This document shows positions 1-9,927 of a stretch of 64,000 nt of DNA, piece after piece. Numbering within the stretch: position 1 is the stretch's first letter; each line of letters opens with the position of its first letter. The notes below the pieces were generated by a model that had not been told where the DNA came from, did not search any database, and saw only the letters and a program-made list of their open reading frames with translations. Made by a program: the position numbers and the translations under genes. Source of the DNA: Pseudomonadota bacterium (lineage in GTDB: Bacteria; Pseudomonadota; Alphaproteobacteria; JACQOE01); NCBI GenBank assembly GCA_016202695.1, contig JACQOE010000027.1:1-64000 (forward strand), written 5' to 3'.

Positions 1-167
1 GCACCGCCGCGGGCGCCCGCCGGGCCACAACCCTAAGGGCCGGGGCCTCTTGCGCCGCGGGTTCGTCGCCGGGCTCGCCCGTAGGCCCCGCTACGCGCTT
101 CGCCCCGCTCCTGCCCGCGCCGCAAGTGTCCTCCGGCGCAGGCAGTTCAATCCAGGAGGATCAGGCT

Positions 168-590
168 CTAGCCGACGATGTCGATCTCGCCGAAGAAGTA
201 GGCGATTTCGGTGGCCGCGGTTTCCGCCGAATCGGAGCCGTGCACCGAGTTCGCCTCGATCGATTCGCCGAAGTCCCGGCGGATGCTGCCCGGCTTGGCG
301 TTGGCCGGGTTGGTCGCGCCCATGATGTCGCGGTTCTTCTGCACCGCGTTCTCGCCTTCCAGCACCTGCACCACCACCGGGCCCGAGATCATGAAGGCGC
401 AGAGGTCGTTGAAGAACGAGCGCTCGGCGTGCACGGCGTAGAACGCCTCGGCCTGCGGGCGCGTCAGCCGGATGCGCCGCTGGGCGACGACGCGCAGCCC
501 CGCCTCCTCGAAGCGCATGTTGATCTTGCCGGTGATGTTGCGCCGCGTGGCGTCGGGCTTGATGATCGACAACGTCCGTTCGATGGCCAT
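168..590 (-). CDS. ndk: Nucleoside diphosphate kinase
   Basis: [23 protein letters not shown]...[28 protein letters not shown]; active-site NxVHGSDS motif; ATG at 588-590 (minus). Confidence 0.97.
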   Translation of the reverse strand: MAIERTLSIIKPDATRRNITGKINMRFEEAGLRVVAQRRIRLTRPQAEAFYAVHAERSFFNDLCAFMISGPVVVQVLEGENAVQKNRDIMGATNPANAKPGSIRRDFGESIEANSVHGSDSAETAATEIAYFFGEIDIVG

Positions 591-750
591 CCCACGATGA
601 TCCCTCGCTGTTGACGATCTGACCGGGGCTCCCCTCCCCGGAGAGTCGCGCCTTATAGACGGATCGCCAGGCCCTGGCAACAGCGAGGCGGACCCCGGAG
701 CCTGCCTGGAACGGCTGGTCTCCGCCCCGCCCGACGTGATATCTGGCCGC

Positions 751-2625
751 ATGCTCCACATCGAGGACCTGACCTACCGGGTGGCCGGGCGGACGCTGCT
801 CTCGGGGGCGAGCCTCACTCTCGCCGCCGGCCGCAAGGTCGGGCTGGTGGGCCGAAACGGCGCCGGCAAGTCGACCCTTCTCAGGCTCATCGCCGGCGAG
901 CTCGCCGCCGACGGCGGGCGAATCACCCGCGCCCGGCGCGCGCGGGTGGGGCTCCTCGCCCAGCAGGCTCCGAGCGGGACGGAGAGCCTGATTGCCGCCG
1001 TGCTCGCCGCCGACCGCGAGCGCACGCGGCTCCTCGCCCGCCTCGAGGAGGACGCCGAGCCGGCGGCGATAGCCGAGGCCCACGAGGAGCTCGACCGCAT
1101 CGAGGCCCACTCGGCCGAGGCCCGCGCCGCCGCCATCCTCGCTGGCCTCGGCTTCGACGAGGAGGCGCAGGCGCGGCCGCTCGACTCCCTCTCCGGCGGC
1201 TGGCGCATGCGGGTCGCGCTCGCCGCCCTCCTCTTCACCCGGCCGGAGGTGCTGCTGCTGGACGAGCCGACCAACCACCTCGACCTCGAATCGACCCTGT
1301 GGCTGGAATCCTTCCTCAAGGGCTATCGCGGCACCGTGCTCCTGGTGAGCCACGAGCGCGATCTCCTCAACCGCGTCGTCGAGGCGATCGTGCACCTGGA
1401 GGACGGCCGCCTCACCCTCTACGCCGGCGGCTACGACGCCTTCGAGCGCACCCGGCGGGAGGCCCGCGCCCGGATCGCCCGCGAGCGGAGCCGCCAGGAG
1501 GCCGAGGCCAAACGCATCCGCGCCTTCATCGATCGCTTCCGCGCCAAGGCCACCAAGGCCCGCCAGGCCCAGAGCCGGCTCAAGGCGCTCTCGCGCATGA
1601 CCCCGATCGCCCCGCTCGCGACCGACTCCGCGGTGACGCTCGCCTTCCCCACGCCGGAGCCCCTCGCCCCGCCGCTCCTCTCCCTCGACCGGGTGGCAGT
1701 CGGCTACGCCCCGGACCGGCCGGTCCTTAAGAACCTCGGTCTCAGGATCGATCCCGACGACCGCATCGCCCTCCTCGGCGCCAACGGCAACGGCAAGTCG
1801 ACCCTCGCCCGCCTGCTCGCCGGCCGGCTCGCCCCCTCGGCCGGGGAGATCATGCGCCATCCCCGACTCGGGGTCGGCTACTTCGCCCAGGACCAGGCCG
1901 AGGAGCTAGACCTCGCCGCTTCGGCCCTCGACCACCTTCGCCGGCTCGACGGCGAGGCCCCCGAGCAGCGGCTCCGCGACCATCTCGGGCGGTTCGGCTT
2001 CGGCAAGGAACTGGCCGAGGCTCGCGCCGACGAGCTTTCGGGTGGCGAGCGGGCGCGGCTCCTGTTGGCGCTGATGAGCCGGGCGGCGCCCGGCCTCCTC
2101 GTCCTCGACGAGCCCACCAACCACCTCGACCTGGTGATGCGCGAGGCCCTGGTCGAGGCCCTCAACGAGTTCGCGGGAGCGGTGGTGCTGGTAAGCCACG
2201 ACTCGCACCTGATCGAGCTGGTGGCCGAGCGCCTGTGGCTGGTGGACGAGGGCACCGTCCGCCCCTTCGAGGGCGACCTGGAGGACTACCGGCGGTTCCT
2301 CATCGACGCCCGCCGGGGGATGGGCGAGCGGGCCGGGCGGAAGGCCACGCTCCGCCCGAGCCGGCGCGACGAGCGCCGGGCCGCGGCCGAGGCGCGCGCA
2401 GCGCTGGCCCCGCTTCGGCGGAAGGCAGAGGAGGCCGAGGCCGAGATCGACCGGCTTTCGCGGGCGCGGGCCGGGATCGAGGCGCGGCTCGCCGATCCCG
2501 TCCTCTACCGGGGCCCGGCGGAGGAGATCACTAGGCTACAGGTGGCGCTGGCCGAGACGCGCCGGGCGCTGGCGGCCGCCGAAGAGGCGTGGCTCGCGGC
2601 CCAGGAGGCGATGGAGGAAACCTGA
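751..2625 (+). CDS. ABC-F family ATP-binding cassette protein (duplicated ATPase domains)
   Basis: Two Walker A ([18 protein letters not shown]), two LSGG signatures, two DEPTNHLDL Walker B motifs, C-terminal coiled coil; [11 protein letters not shown] start. Confidence 0.95.
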   Translation: MLHIEDLTYRVAGRTLLSGASLTLAAGRKVGLVGRNGAGKSTLLRLIAGELAADGGRITRARRARVGLLAQQAPSGTESLIAAVLAADRERTRLLARLEEDAEPAAIAEAHEELDRIEAHSAEARAAAILAGLGFDEEAQARPLDSLSGGWRMRVALAALLFTRPEVLLLDEPTNHLDLESTLWLESFLKGYRGTVLLVSHERDLLNRVVEAIVHLEDGRLTLYAGGYDAFERTRREARARIARERSRQEAEAKRIRAFIDRFRAKATKARQAQSRLKALSRMTPIAPLATDSAVTLAFPTPEPLAPPLLSLDRVAVGYAPDRPVLKNLGLRIDPDDRIALLGANGNGKSTLARLLAGRLAPSAGEIMRHPRLGVGYFAQDQAEELDLAASALDHLRRLDGEAPEQRLRDHLGRFGFGKELAEARADELSGGERARLLLALMSRAAPGLLVLDEPTNHLDLVMREALVEALNEFAGAVVLVSHDSHLIELVAERLWLVDEGTVRPFEGDLEDYRRFLIDARRGMGERAGRKATLRPSRRDERRAAAEARAALAPLRRKAEEAEAEIDRLSRARAGIEARLADPVLYRGPAEEITRLQVALAETRRALAAAEEAWLAAQEAMEET

Positions 2626-2712
2626 GCGGCCGGCCGCCGCCGCCCCTGCCGCGGCTTGGCGGAGCTTGCATCGTCGCTCGGACGATGGCATATCGTTTAT
2701 CGTCGAATAACG

Positions 2713-3108
2713 ATGAAACGCCCGATGATCCCCTCCCTCAAGATCGACCCGGTCGTAGCGCCTCCCGCCCCGCCGCGGGAGGCCGAGAGCCTCGCCGCCC
2801 TCGCCAGGGCGCTCGCCCATCCGGCGCGCCTGGAGATCGTGCGGATTCTGCACGAGCGGCGGCGCTGCGTCGGCTGCGACCTCGTCGAGGAGATCGGCCT
2901 CGCCCAGTCCACCACCTCCGAGCACCTCCGCATCCTCAAGGCGGCCGATATCATCGTCGGCGAGATCGAGCGCCCACGAGTCTGCTATTCGCTTAACCCG
3001 GCCGCGCTGGAGCCGCTGCGCCGGTTCCTCGACCGCATCGCCGGCGCCCAGCCAAACCCGAAACCAGCCGAACCGCCTCTCCGGTGTCCGTCTTCGAGCG
3101 CTACCTGA
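2713..3108 (+). CDS. ArsR/SmtB-family winged-helix transcriptional regulator
   Basis: LARALAHPARLEIVRILHERRRCVGCDLVEEIGLAQSTTSEHLRILKAADII; overlaps the start of ACR3 gene. Confidence 0.9.
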   Translation: MKRPMIPSLKIDPVVAPPAPPREAESLAALARALAHPARLEIVRILHERRRCVGCDLVEEIGLAQSTTSEHLRILKAADIIVGEIERPRVCYSLNPAALEPLRRFLDRIAGAQPNPKPAEPPLRCPSSSAT

Positions 3109-4151
3109 GCCTCTGGGTCGGGCTCTGCATCGTCGCCGGCGTCGCGCTGGGCCACCTCCTGCCCGGCCTCTTCCAGGCCATCGGCGGGGCGGAGGTCGCC
3201 AAGGTCAACCTACCCGTCGCCCTTCTCGTCTGGATCATGATCGTGCCGATGCTGCTGAAGATCGACTTCGGCGCGCTGCACCGGGTCAAGGAGCACTGGC
3301 GCGGCATGGGCGTGACCCTGTTCATCAACTGGGCGGTGAAGCCGTTCTCGATGGCGGCGCTCGGCTGGTTCTTCGTCGGCGACCTGTTCCAGCCCTATCT
3401 GCCCGCCGACCAGATCCCGAGCTACATCGCCGGGCTGATCATCCTCGCCGCCGCGCCCTGCACGGCGATGGTGTTCGTGTGGAGCAACCTCTCGGACGGC
3501 GAGCCCCACTTCACCCTCAGCCAGGTCGCGCTCAACGACACCATCATGGTCTTCGCCTTCGCCCCGATCGTCGGCCTTCTCCTGGGGCTCTCCGCAATCA
3601 CGGTGCCGTGGCAGACGTTGCTCCTCTCGGTCGGGCTCTACATCGTCGTTCCCGTCGTCCTCGCGCAACTCTTGCGCGGCCGCGTGCTCGCCATCGCCGG
3701 CGAGGCGGGCCTGAGGCGGCTTCTCGGCCGGCTGCACCCGCTCTCCCTCGTCGCCCTCCTAGTCACGCTGGTGCTTCTCTTCGGCTTCCAGGGCGAGCAG
3801 ATCATCGCCCGGCCGCTCGTGATCGCGCTCCTCGCGGTGCCGATCCTGATTCAGGTCTATTTCAACTCCGGCGTCGCCTACCTGTTGAACCGTGCGGCCG
3901 GCGAGGCGCATTGCGTCGCCACGCCCTCGGCGCTGATCGGCGCCAGCAACTTCTTCGAGCTCGCGGTCGCCACCGCGATCAGCCTCTTCGGCTTCGAGTC
4001 GGGGGCCGCGCTCGCCACCGTGGTGGGGGTTCTGATCGAGGTGCCGGTGATGCTCTCGGTGGTCGGGATCGCGAACGCGACCAAGGGCTGGTACGAGCGC
4101 GGCGGCGCCGTTCGCCGCAACGGCCGAGTCGCCGCAGGCCGGGCCGAGTAG
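3084..4151 (+). CDS. ACR3-family arsenite efflux permease
   Basis: Multi-TM; ALNDTIMVFAFAPIVGLLLG, APCTAMVFVWSNLSDG, ASNFFELAVATAISLFG typical of ACR3/bile-acid-sodium symporter superfamily; GTG start overlapping arsR. Confidence 0.92.
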   Translation: MSVFERYLSLWVGLCIVAGVALGHLLPGLFQAIGGAEVAKVNLPVALLVWIMIVPMLLKIDFGALHRVKEHWRGMGVTLFINWAVKPFSMAALGWFFVGDLFQPYLPADQIPSYIAGLIILAAAPCTAMVFVWSNLSDGEPHFTLSQVALNDTIMVFAFAPIVGLLLGLSAITVPWQTLLLSVGLYIVVPVVLAQLLRGRVLAIAGEAGLRRLLGRLHPLSLVALLVTLVLLFGFQGEQIIARPLVIALLAVPILIQVYFNSGVAYLLNRAAGEAHCVATPSALIGASNFFELAVATAISLFGFESGAALATVVGVLIEVPVMLSVVGIANATKGWYERGGAVRRNGRVAAGRAE

Positions 4152-4258
4152 ACGGTTCGCTCCCGACCCGGCCGCCGGCGACGCGAGCGAGGCGACCGCA
4201 GCGGATTGGGGGCGCGGGCTGGCGGCCCGGAGGTGCGAGCGAGGGAGGGAGCCTGCCG

Positions 4259-4708
4259 CTACCCCTTCCTCTCCCACGCCCCCTTGTCAGTCTGCTGCCA
4301 GTAGGTGAGGTCGAAGCCGGCGGCCTTGTACGTTTTCCAGCGCTCGCGGGCGGCGGCGACCGCCCCCTCGTCGCGGCCGTCGAACAGCTCCGACACCCTC
4401 TCGTACTCGCCGATGCGCGCGCTTGCCGCCCCGTCGGTGAGGAACAGATAGGTGGCGCCGTTCGGGTTCTCGTCCTTGTCGGTGAGCCAGACCGGCTGGC
4501 GCGCGGCGTTGCCGTCGCGCACGCTCCCGTGCGGGAGCCAGGCGCCGGCGTCGTAGGTCCAGAGGAGCGCGTTCAGCGCCTCGACCCGCTCCTCCGAGCC
4601 GGCCATCACCACCGCCCGCGCGCCCCGCTCGAGCACCTTCCCCAGCATCCTTGGCAGCGCCGCCTCGAGCGCGGTCCTCTGCAACTGATAGAAGCGGACC
4701 TCGGTCAT
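4259..4708 (-). CDS. holC: DNA polymerase III chi subunit
   Basis: MTEVRFYQLQRTALEAALPRMLGKVLERGARAVVMAGSEERVEALNALLWTYDAGAWLPHG; adjacent to pepA as in many Proteobacteria. Confidence 0.9.
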   Translation of the reverse strand: MTEVRFYQLQRTALEAALPRMLGKVLERGARAVVMAGSEERVEALNALLWTYDAGAWLPHGSVRDGNAARQPVWLTDKDENPNGATYLFLTDGAASARIGEYERVSELFDGRDEGAVAAARERWKTYKAAGFDLTYWQQTDKGAWERKG

Positions 4709-4765
4709 GCGCCACTATCCAGCGGTCGGGACTCCGAGGCGAAGGCCGGCCCGCGCCGGCCGCCT

Positions 4766-6268
4766 CTACCCCTTGCCCTCGTAGTGCTCCGCCACCAGCC
4801 GGTCGAGGAGGCGGACCCCGAACGCGGTCGCGCCCTTAGGCACGGTCGGCTTGTCCTTCTTCGCCCAGGTGACGCCGGCGATGTCGAGGTGCGCCCACGG
4901 GGTCTTATCGACGAAGCGCTGCAGGAACTGCGCCGCCGTGATCGGCCCGGCGTCGCGCCCGCCGATGTTCTTCATGTCGGCGGCGTCGGACTCCAGCATC
5001 TTGTCGTAGGCCTCGGCGAGCGGCATCCGCCAGAGGAGCTCGCCGGTCGCCTTGCCGGCGGCGATCAGGCGCTCGACGAGCCGGTCGTCGTTGGAAAAGA
5101 GCCCGGCGTGCTCGGCCCCGAGCGCGACCACGATCGCCCCGGTGAGGGTGGCGAGGTCGACCATGAAGCGCGGCTTGAACCGCGTCCGGGCGTAGTAGAG
5201 CACGTCGGCGAGCAGGAGCCGCCCCTCGGCGTCGGTGTTCAACACCTCGACCGTCTGGCCCGACATGGTGCGGACGATGTCGCTCGGCCGCTGGGCGGTG
5301 CCCGAGGGCATGTTCTCGACCAGGCCGATGACGCCGACCGCGTCGACCCGCGCCCGGCGCCCGGCCAGCGCCTTCATCAGCCCGGTCACGACCCCGGCCC
5401 CGCCCATGTCCCACTTCATGTCCTCCATGCCGGCGGAGGGCTTGATCGAGATGCCGCCGGTATCGAAGGTGACCCCCTTGCCGATGAAGGCGACCGGCCG
5501 CGCGCCGCGACCGGCGCCGGCCCCCCGCCAGCGCATCACCACCACCCGGGGCTCGCGGGCCGAGCCCTGGGCGACGCCGAGGAGCGCGCCCATCCCCAGG
5601 CGCTCGATCCGGCGCCGGTCCAGGACCTCGACCCGGACCCCGAGGCGCGAGAGCCGGCGCGCCTCGGCGGCGAAGCTCGCCGGATAGAGCACGTTCGGCG
5701 GCTCGCTCACCAGGTTGCGGGTTTCGAACACGCCCTCGGCCACGGCCGCGAGCGGGGCGAACGCCCGCCTCGCCGCGGCCGGGTCGGCGGCCATCGCCAC
5801 CAGCCGGGCGAGCGTCGGCTTCTTCTCCTCCTCCTCCTTGGTGCGGTACTTGGCGAAGCGGTAGGAACGGAGCCTGGCGCCGAAGGCGAACAGGGCGGCG
5901 ATCTCGGCCGGGCCGAGCTTGGCCCCCTTCACCGGCTCGGCCGCGACGGCGGCCTCGCGCTCGCCCGAGGCGAGGAGGGGCGCGATCGCCTCGCCGCCGG
6001 CGTTCTCGACCGCGAGCGAGTCGATCTCCGCAGCCTTGCCGAGCCCGACCAGGAGGACGCGCGAGGCCCTGAGGCCCGCGGGCGCGAGGACCGAGACCGA
6101 CTGGCCCTTGCGGCCCTTGAAGCGGGCGGCGGCGATGGCGCGCTTGAGCTGCCCGCCGGTCGCCCTGTCGGCCCGCAGGGCGAGCGGCGGAAGCCCCGCC
6201 CCCTCGGCGAGCGGGAAGATCAGCGCCCCCCGGGGGGGGAGCGCGAGCCTGGCGAATGCGATGTCCAT
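4766..6268 (-). CDS. pepA: Leucyl aminopeptidase (M17)
   Basis: VTFDTGGISIKPSAGMEDMKWDMGGAG and NTDAEGRLLLADVLYYA motifs; ATG at 6266-6268 (minus). Confidence 0.96.
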   Translation of the reverse strand: MDIAFARLALPPRGALIFPLAEGAGLPPLALRADRATGGQLKRAIAAARFKGRKGQSVSVLAPAGLRASRVLLVGLGKAAEIDSLAVENAGGEAIAPLLASGEREAAVAAEPVKGAKLGPAEIAALFAFGARLRSYRFAKYRTKEEEEKKPTLARLVAMAADPAAARRAFAPLAAVAEGVFETRNLVSEPPNVLYPASFAAEARRLSRLGVRVEVLDRRRIERLGMGALLGVAQGSAREPRVVVMRWRGAGAGRGARPVAFIGKGVTFDTGGISIKPSAGMEDMKWDMGGAGVVTGLMKALAGRRARVDAVGVIGLVENMPSGTAQRPSDIVRTMSGQTVEVLNTDAEGRLLLADVLYYARTRFKPRFMVDLATLTGAIVVALGAEHAGLFSNDDRLVERLIAAGKATGELLWRMPLAEAYDKMLESDAADMKNIGGRDAGPITAAQFLQRFVDKTPWAHLDIAGVTWAKKDKPTVPKGATAFGVRLLDRLVAEHYEGKG

Positions 6269-6402
6269 CGTCTGCCGTCCCTCGCGGTTGGATGATACCT
6301 CGGCCGGGCGATGCCCCGGCCGGGCCGGCCCCCACTCTAGCGGCTTAAGCGCGCCCGGCAAGGGGCGGCGGACGCACATCCCGGCTCGGCCCCAGGGGCT
6401 GG

Positions 6403-6431
6403 CGCGGAACGGGGAGAGCCCCCGTTCCGCG
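6403..6431. repeat. Perfect inverted repeat (12-bp stem, 5-nt loop) in the pepA upstream region
   Basis: C GCGGAACGGGG AGAGC CCCCGTTCCGC G read directly from sequence. Confidence 0.75.
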
Positions 6432-6874
6432 GGTGGAGGGGCCCGGTAGCTCTAAAGGGAGCGGGCCCGAAGGTCGCCCTTGGGACTCGTATGCAAGCCG
6501 GGATCGCTTCGAAGGCGCGTTTCAAGCCGTCCACGCGACCGTCCGCAGGATCGGAAAGCCAAGCGTTCGGCCGCGGGCGGAGTTTTGAGAAGGGGCAGGC
6601 CGAATGCCGCGGGATCCACACTTAGTTCCATTCCGATCTGTAATCAGCACCAATTTAGTCCTTGAACCTCGGCGCGAGTTGAAGTAATGAGTCTGCCGCG
6701 TGCGTTGGATCATTGTCAGATATCAGAATTGTTTTAACTATCAAACGGTTGCCGAGGGACGGGCACCCCCTTGCGGAAGGAATGTTGAAGCCATGGGAAC
6801 GACCCGATCTTGTTCGCGCCGCCGCAAGGAGCCGCAAGGAATCGGTGCCCTGGCGGCATAGCGTCTAAAGGCTC

Positions 6875-7102
6875 GTGATGGGGATCAACCCGAAGAATCG
6901 GAGTGTGGAAAGGCGGGCCGATAAGGAGCCAATACCGGACGGCGGTTGGGTTCTCAACATTACGGAATGTGTCTGCGGGCGCCCCCGGATTTCGTCCAAG
7001 GAGCTGTTCCCGGCCGGCCATTCCGAGATTTGCGTGGAACACGAGGGACTGGAGTACTGCCTTCGCATCACCAAGCAGAAGAAGCTGATTCTCTACCGAT
7101 AG
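6875..7102 (+). CDS. hemP: HemP-like hemin uptake protein
   Basis: C-terminal RPRISSKELFPAGHSEICVEHEGLEYCLRITKQKKLILYR matches the HemP pattern (SS-x-LF-x-G...I-H-x-G-x-Y-x-LR-x-T-x-x-x-KLIL). Confidence 0.85.
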   Translation: MMGINPKNRSVERRADKEPIPDGGWVLNITECVCGRPRISSKELFPAGHSEICVEHEGLEYCLRITKQKKLILYR

Positions 7103-7227
7103 GCGGATAGGGGCCGGCGATCCGGCCCGGAATCCGCGGACTCCCAGCCAGCAAGCCACCCAAGGTCTTCGCGGGCAGCCAGCAGGGCGGTGGAAGCCGA
7201 ACTGTCTGCCTTGGAGGAGGACCTGAC

Positions 7228-7602
7228 GTGGCGACTCATCGACGGTTTCTTGTTCTTGCCGGCCGAACGGCGATTGCAGCCGTGGCCTTGGCGGCCGCGT
7301 TGGCGGTTCCCGGGATCGAGCCGGCTCATGCCGACAGCGCTTCGGAATACGTCATCGTCATCAAGGATCATCGCTTCCAGCCGTCGGAACTGACGGTTCC
7401 GGCGGGCCAGCGGGTGAAACTGGTGATCGACAACCGCGATCCCACACCGGAGGAGTTCGAGAGCCTCGACCTCCGGCGCGAGAAGATCGTTCCCGGCGGC
7501 AGCAAGGCCACGCTTTGGGTCGGCCCGCTCCGGCCCGGCGAGTACGGCTTCGTCGGCGAATTCAACCAGGCTTCCGCCAAGGGCAAGCTCATCGCGAAGT
7601 GA
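7228..7602 (+). CDS. ftrB: Cupredoxin-domain periplasmic protein (FtrB-like) of ferrous iron uptake system
   Basis: Signal peptide, then YVIVIKDHRFQPSELTVPAGQRVKLVIDNRDPTPEEFESLDLRREKIVPGG...; RBS GGAGGAGG then GTG; next to FTR1. Confidence 0.85.
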   Translation: MATHRRFLVLAGRTAIAAVALAAALAVPGIEPAHADSASEYVIVIKDHRFQPSELTVPAGQRVKLVIDNRDPTPEEFESLDLRREKIVPGGSKATLWVGPLRPGEYGFVGEFNQASAKGKLIAK

Positions 7603-7609
7603 GGGGGCG

Positions 7610-8449
7610 ATGTTGGGTTCCGCGTTGATTGTGTTTCGCGAGGTCCTCGAGGCGGCTTTGATCGTGGCCGTCGTCATGGGAGCGACGCGCGGCGTTGCCG
7701 GCCGGGGCCGATGGGTGTTGGCGGGCATCGCCCTCGGCGTCGCCGGGGCGACGGTGGTTGCCGCCTTCGCCGGCGTGATCTCGAACGCGGTCGAGGGCCG
7801 CGGCCAGGAACTTCTCAACGCCGGCATCCTGCTGGCGGCGGTCCTCATGCTGGCCTGGCACAACGTCTGGATGAGCGTCCACGGCCGGCGGCTGGCGGCG
7901 CAGATCAAGGAGGTGGGGCGCGACGTGAGCGTGGGAACCAAGCCGCTTTCCGCCTTGGCGCTGGTCACGTTGCTCGCCGTCCTGCGCGAGGGGTCGGAGA
8001 CGGTTCTCTTCCTTTACGGCCTTGCGGCGAGCGGCGCCGACGGGCTTTCCCTGCTGGGGGGCGGCGTGGCGGGGATTTGCGGCGGCGCGGCGTTGGGCTG
8101 GCTGCTCTATCGCGGGCTCCTCGCCATTCCCATCGGCCAGTTCATGACCATCGTGGGGTGGCTGGTGCTGCTGCTGGCCGCGGGGCTGGCCGCGGATGCG
8201 GCCGGCTTCTTCAATCAGGCCGGTCTGATTCCGGCCCTCGATCCGCAGGTGTGGGACACGTCCGGCATCCTCAGCCAGCAAAGCTGGCTCGGCATGCTGC
8301 TGCATATCCTGGTCGGCTACAACGACCGTCCCATGGGGATTCAACTGGTCTTCTACGTCGCAACGCTGAGCGTCATCTACGCCCTGATGCGCACGGTCGG
8401 GGCCAGTGCCGCCCGCCGCGCCGGCGAACACGGGAGCGAAACATGTTGA
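7610..8449 (+). CDS. ftrC: FTR1-family high-affinity iron permease (FtrC-like)
   Basis: REVLEAALIVAVVMG (RExxE) at N-terminus and REGSETVLF second RExxE; multi-TM. Confidence 0.93.
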   Translation: MLGSALIVFREVLEAALIVAVVMGATRGVAGRGRWVLAGIALGVAGATVVAAFAGVISNAVEGRGQELLNAGILLAAVLMLAWHNVWMSVHGRRLAAQIKEVGRDVSVGTKPLSALALVTLLAVLREGSETVLFLYGLAASGADGLSLLGGGVAGICGGAALGWLLYRGLLAIPIGQFMTIVGWLVLLLAAGLAADAAGFFNQAGLIPALDPQVWDTSGILSQQSWLGMLLHILVGYNDRPMGIQLVFYVATLSVIYALMRTVGASAARRAGEHGSETC

Positions 8450-9861
8450 TGGCTCCCGTCAGGCCGCTTTCCTTGGAAAGCCCTTCGGCGTCCCGGAATC
8501 TGCCGGAGCACCGGCGGCTCGCCGTGTGGCTCGAGGCGGCGGCCGTCCGCCTGCGGCCGTGGCTCCCGTACGTCCACGTCTCGATGTTCTTCGGCTTCGC
8601 CGGGCTCATCGTGGTACCCGCCCTGTTGCCCGAAAACCCAATCGCCCGCTCCGTAGTGGGAGCGGCCAACTGGGTCATTTGGGGGCTGTGGTTCCCGTTG
8701 GTGTTCCTGTCGGTGCTGTTCACGGCGCGCACCTGGTGCGGGATGTTGTGCCCGATGGGGGCGGCCTCGGAATGGGCCAACCGGATGGGGCCAAAACGGC
8801 CGGTTCCCGCGTGGCTGCGGTGGGAAGGTGCGCCCATCGTCAGCTTCCTGCTGATCACCATCCTGGGACAGACGGTCGGGGTGCGCGACTATCCCGACGC
8901 CATCCTCCTGGTATTCGGCGCCACCTTCGCCGCTGCCGTCGTCGTTGGATATTTCTTTGGAAAGGGCGGCCGGAGGCGGCCGTGGTGCCGTCACGCCTGC
9001 CCGATCGGGCTGCTGCTCGGCATCTTCTCGCGCCTCGGCATCGCGGATCTTGCGCCCAAGCGACCACAGCCGGGGGGCGAGGCCTACGCCCAGCGGGGTC
9101 TATGCCCGACCATGATCGACCTCAAGCGCAAGACCGAAAGCCGTCACTGCATCATGTGCATGCGCTGCGTGTACCCCGGCCGAAACGGCGGTTTGGAGCT
9201 CAGGCTCCGCCCGCTAGGCGATGAGGTCGCCAACATCCGGCGCCACCATGCGTCGGAGTCCGAGGTGTGGTTCCTGTTCATGGGGACCGGCATCGCGCTC
9301 GGCGCATTCATGTGGTTGGTGCTGCCTCAATACCAGTGGCTGCGCCAGACCGTCGGGGTTTGGGTCATCGACCAGGGGTGGTACTGGCTTGGGCGGTCCG
9401 GTCCGTCGTGGCTGATGGTCGTGCACCCCGAGGCCCGCGAGGTTTTCGTGTGGCTGGATTTTTTCTTGATCGTCGGCTGGATGCTGGCGGTGATGATCGG
9501 CGTCGCGATCACCCTCACGGTGCTTGCCGGCGCCGCGTCGTGGCTGGCCGGACGGCTCGGCGCCGACGGGAGCCTCCGGACGCGGTTCGTCGAACTGGGC
9601 TATCAGATGGCGCCCCCGTCCATGATCTCGTTGCTCCTGGGACTGGGTGGCGACCTGTTCAATCTGATCCCGGAGGGGCCTGCCTCCGTCGTCAAGGTTG
9701 TCTTGTTGGCGGGCGCGGTCGCCTGGGGCATATGGCTGGGTTGGCGCATCCTGGCGGGGATGTCGCTCGGTGGGTGGCGCGCGGGCATCGCGCTTGTCCC
9801 CGGCGTAACGGGGAACCTGCTCGTCGCCGCAGCATGGTGGCCGGCGGTCGTCGGTATCTGA
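8443..9861 (+). CDS. ftrD: NapH-like membrane polyferredoxin, 4Fe-4S binding (FtrD-like)
   Basis: Cys-rich motifs CGMLCPMG, CRHACPIG, CIMCMRCVYPG within a multi-TM protein; overlaps end of FTR1 gene. Confidence 0.88.
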   Translation: MLMAPVRPLSLESPSASRNLPEHRRLAVWLEAAAVRLRPWLPYVHVSMFFGFAGLIVVPALLPENPIARSVVGAANWVIWGLWFPLVFLSVLFTARTWCGMLCPMGAASEWANRMGPKRPVPAWLRWEGAPIVSFLLITILGQTVGVRDYPDAILLVFGATFAAAVVVGYFFGKGGRRRPWCRHACPIGLLLGIFSRLGIADLAPKRPQPGGEAYAQRGLCPTMIDLKRKTESRHCIMCMRCVYPGRNGGLELRLRPLGDEVANIRRHHASESEVWFLFMGTGIALGAFMWLVLPQYQWLRQTVGVWVIDQGWYWLGRSGPSWLMVVHPEAREVFVWLDFFLIVGWMLAVMIGVAITLTVLAGAASWLAGRLGADGSLRTRFVELGYQMAPPSMISLLLGLGGDLFNLIPEGPASVVKVVLLAGAVAWGIWLGWRILAGMSLGGWRAGIALVPGVTGNLLVAAAWWPAVVGI

Positions 9862-9927
9862 CGGCGTTCTTTGACCACGACATGTGAGTGAGACGCGTCA
9901 TCAATTGCCAACCAGCAAGGGCGAAGT

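Noticed and set aside
1-36. End of an upstream plus-strand gene (…APAGPQP*)
   Set aside because: Only 11 codons visible; cannot distinguish from chance.
3479-6295. 938-aa plus-strand ORF
   Set aside because: Antisense/out-of-frame to ACR3, holC and pepA; low-complexity Arg/Pro/Gly/Ala composition typical of high-GC shadow ORFs.
6600-6870. Fur/Irr-type box upstream of hemP
   Set aside because: Region is AT-rich and promoter-like, but no convincing match to a Fur box or iron control element was found by eye.
6734-7159. 141-aa minus-strand ORF opposite hemP
   Set aside because: No recognisable motifs; the plus strand has the HemP signature.
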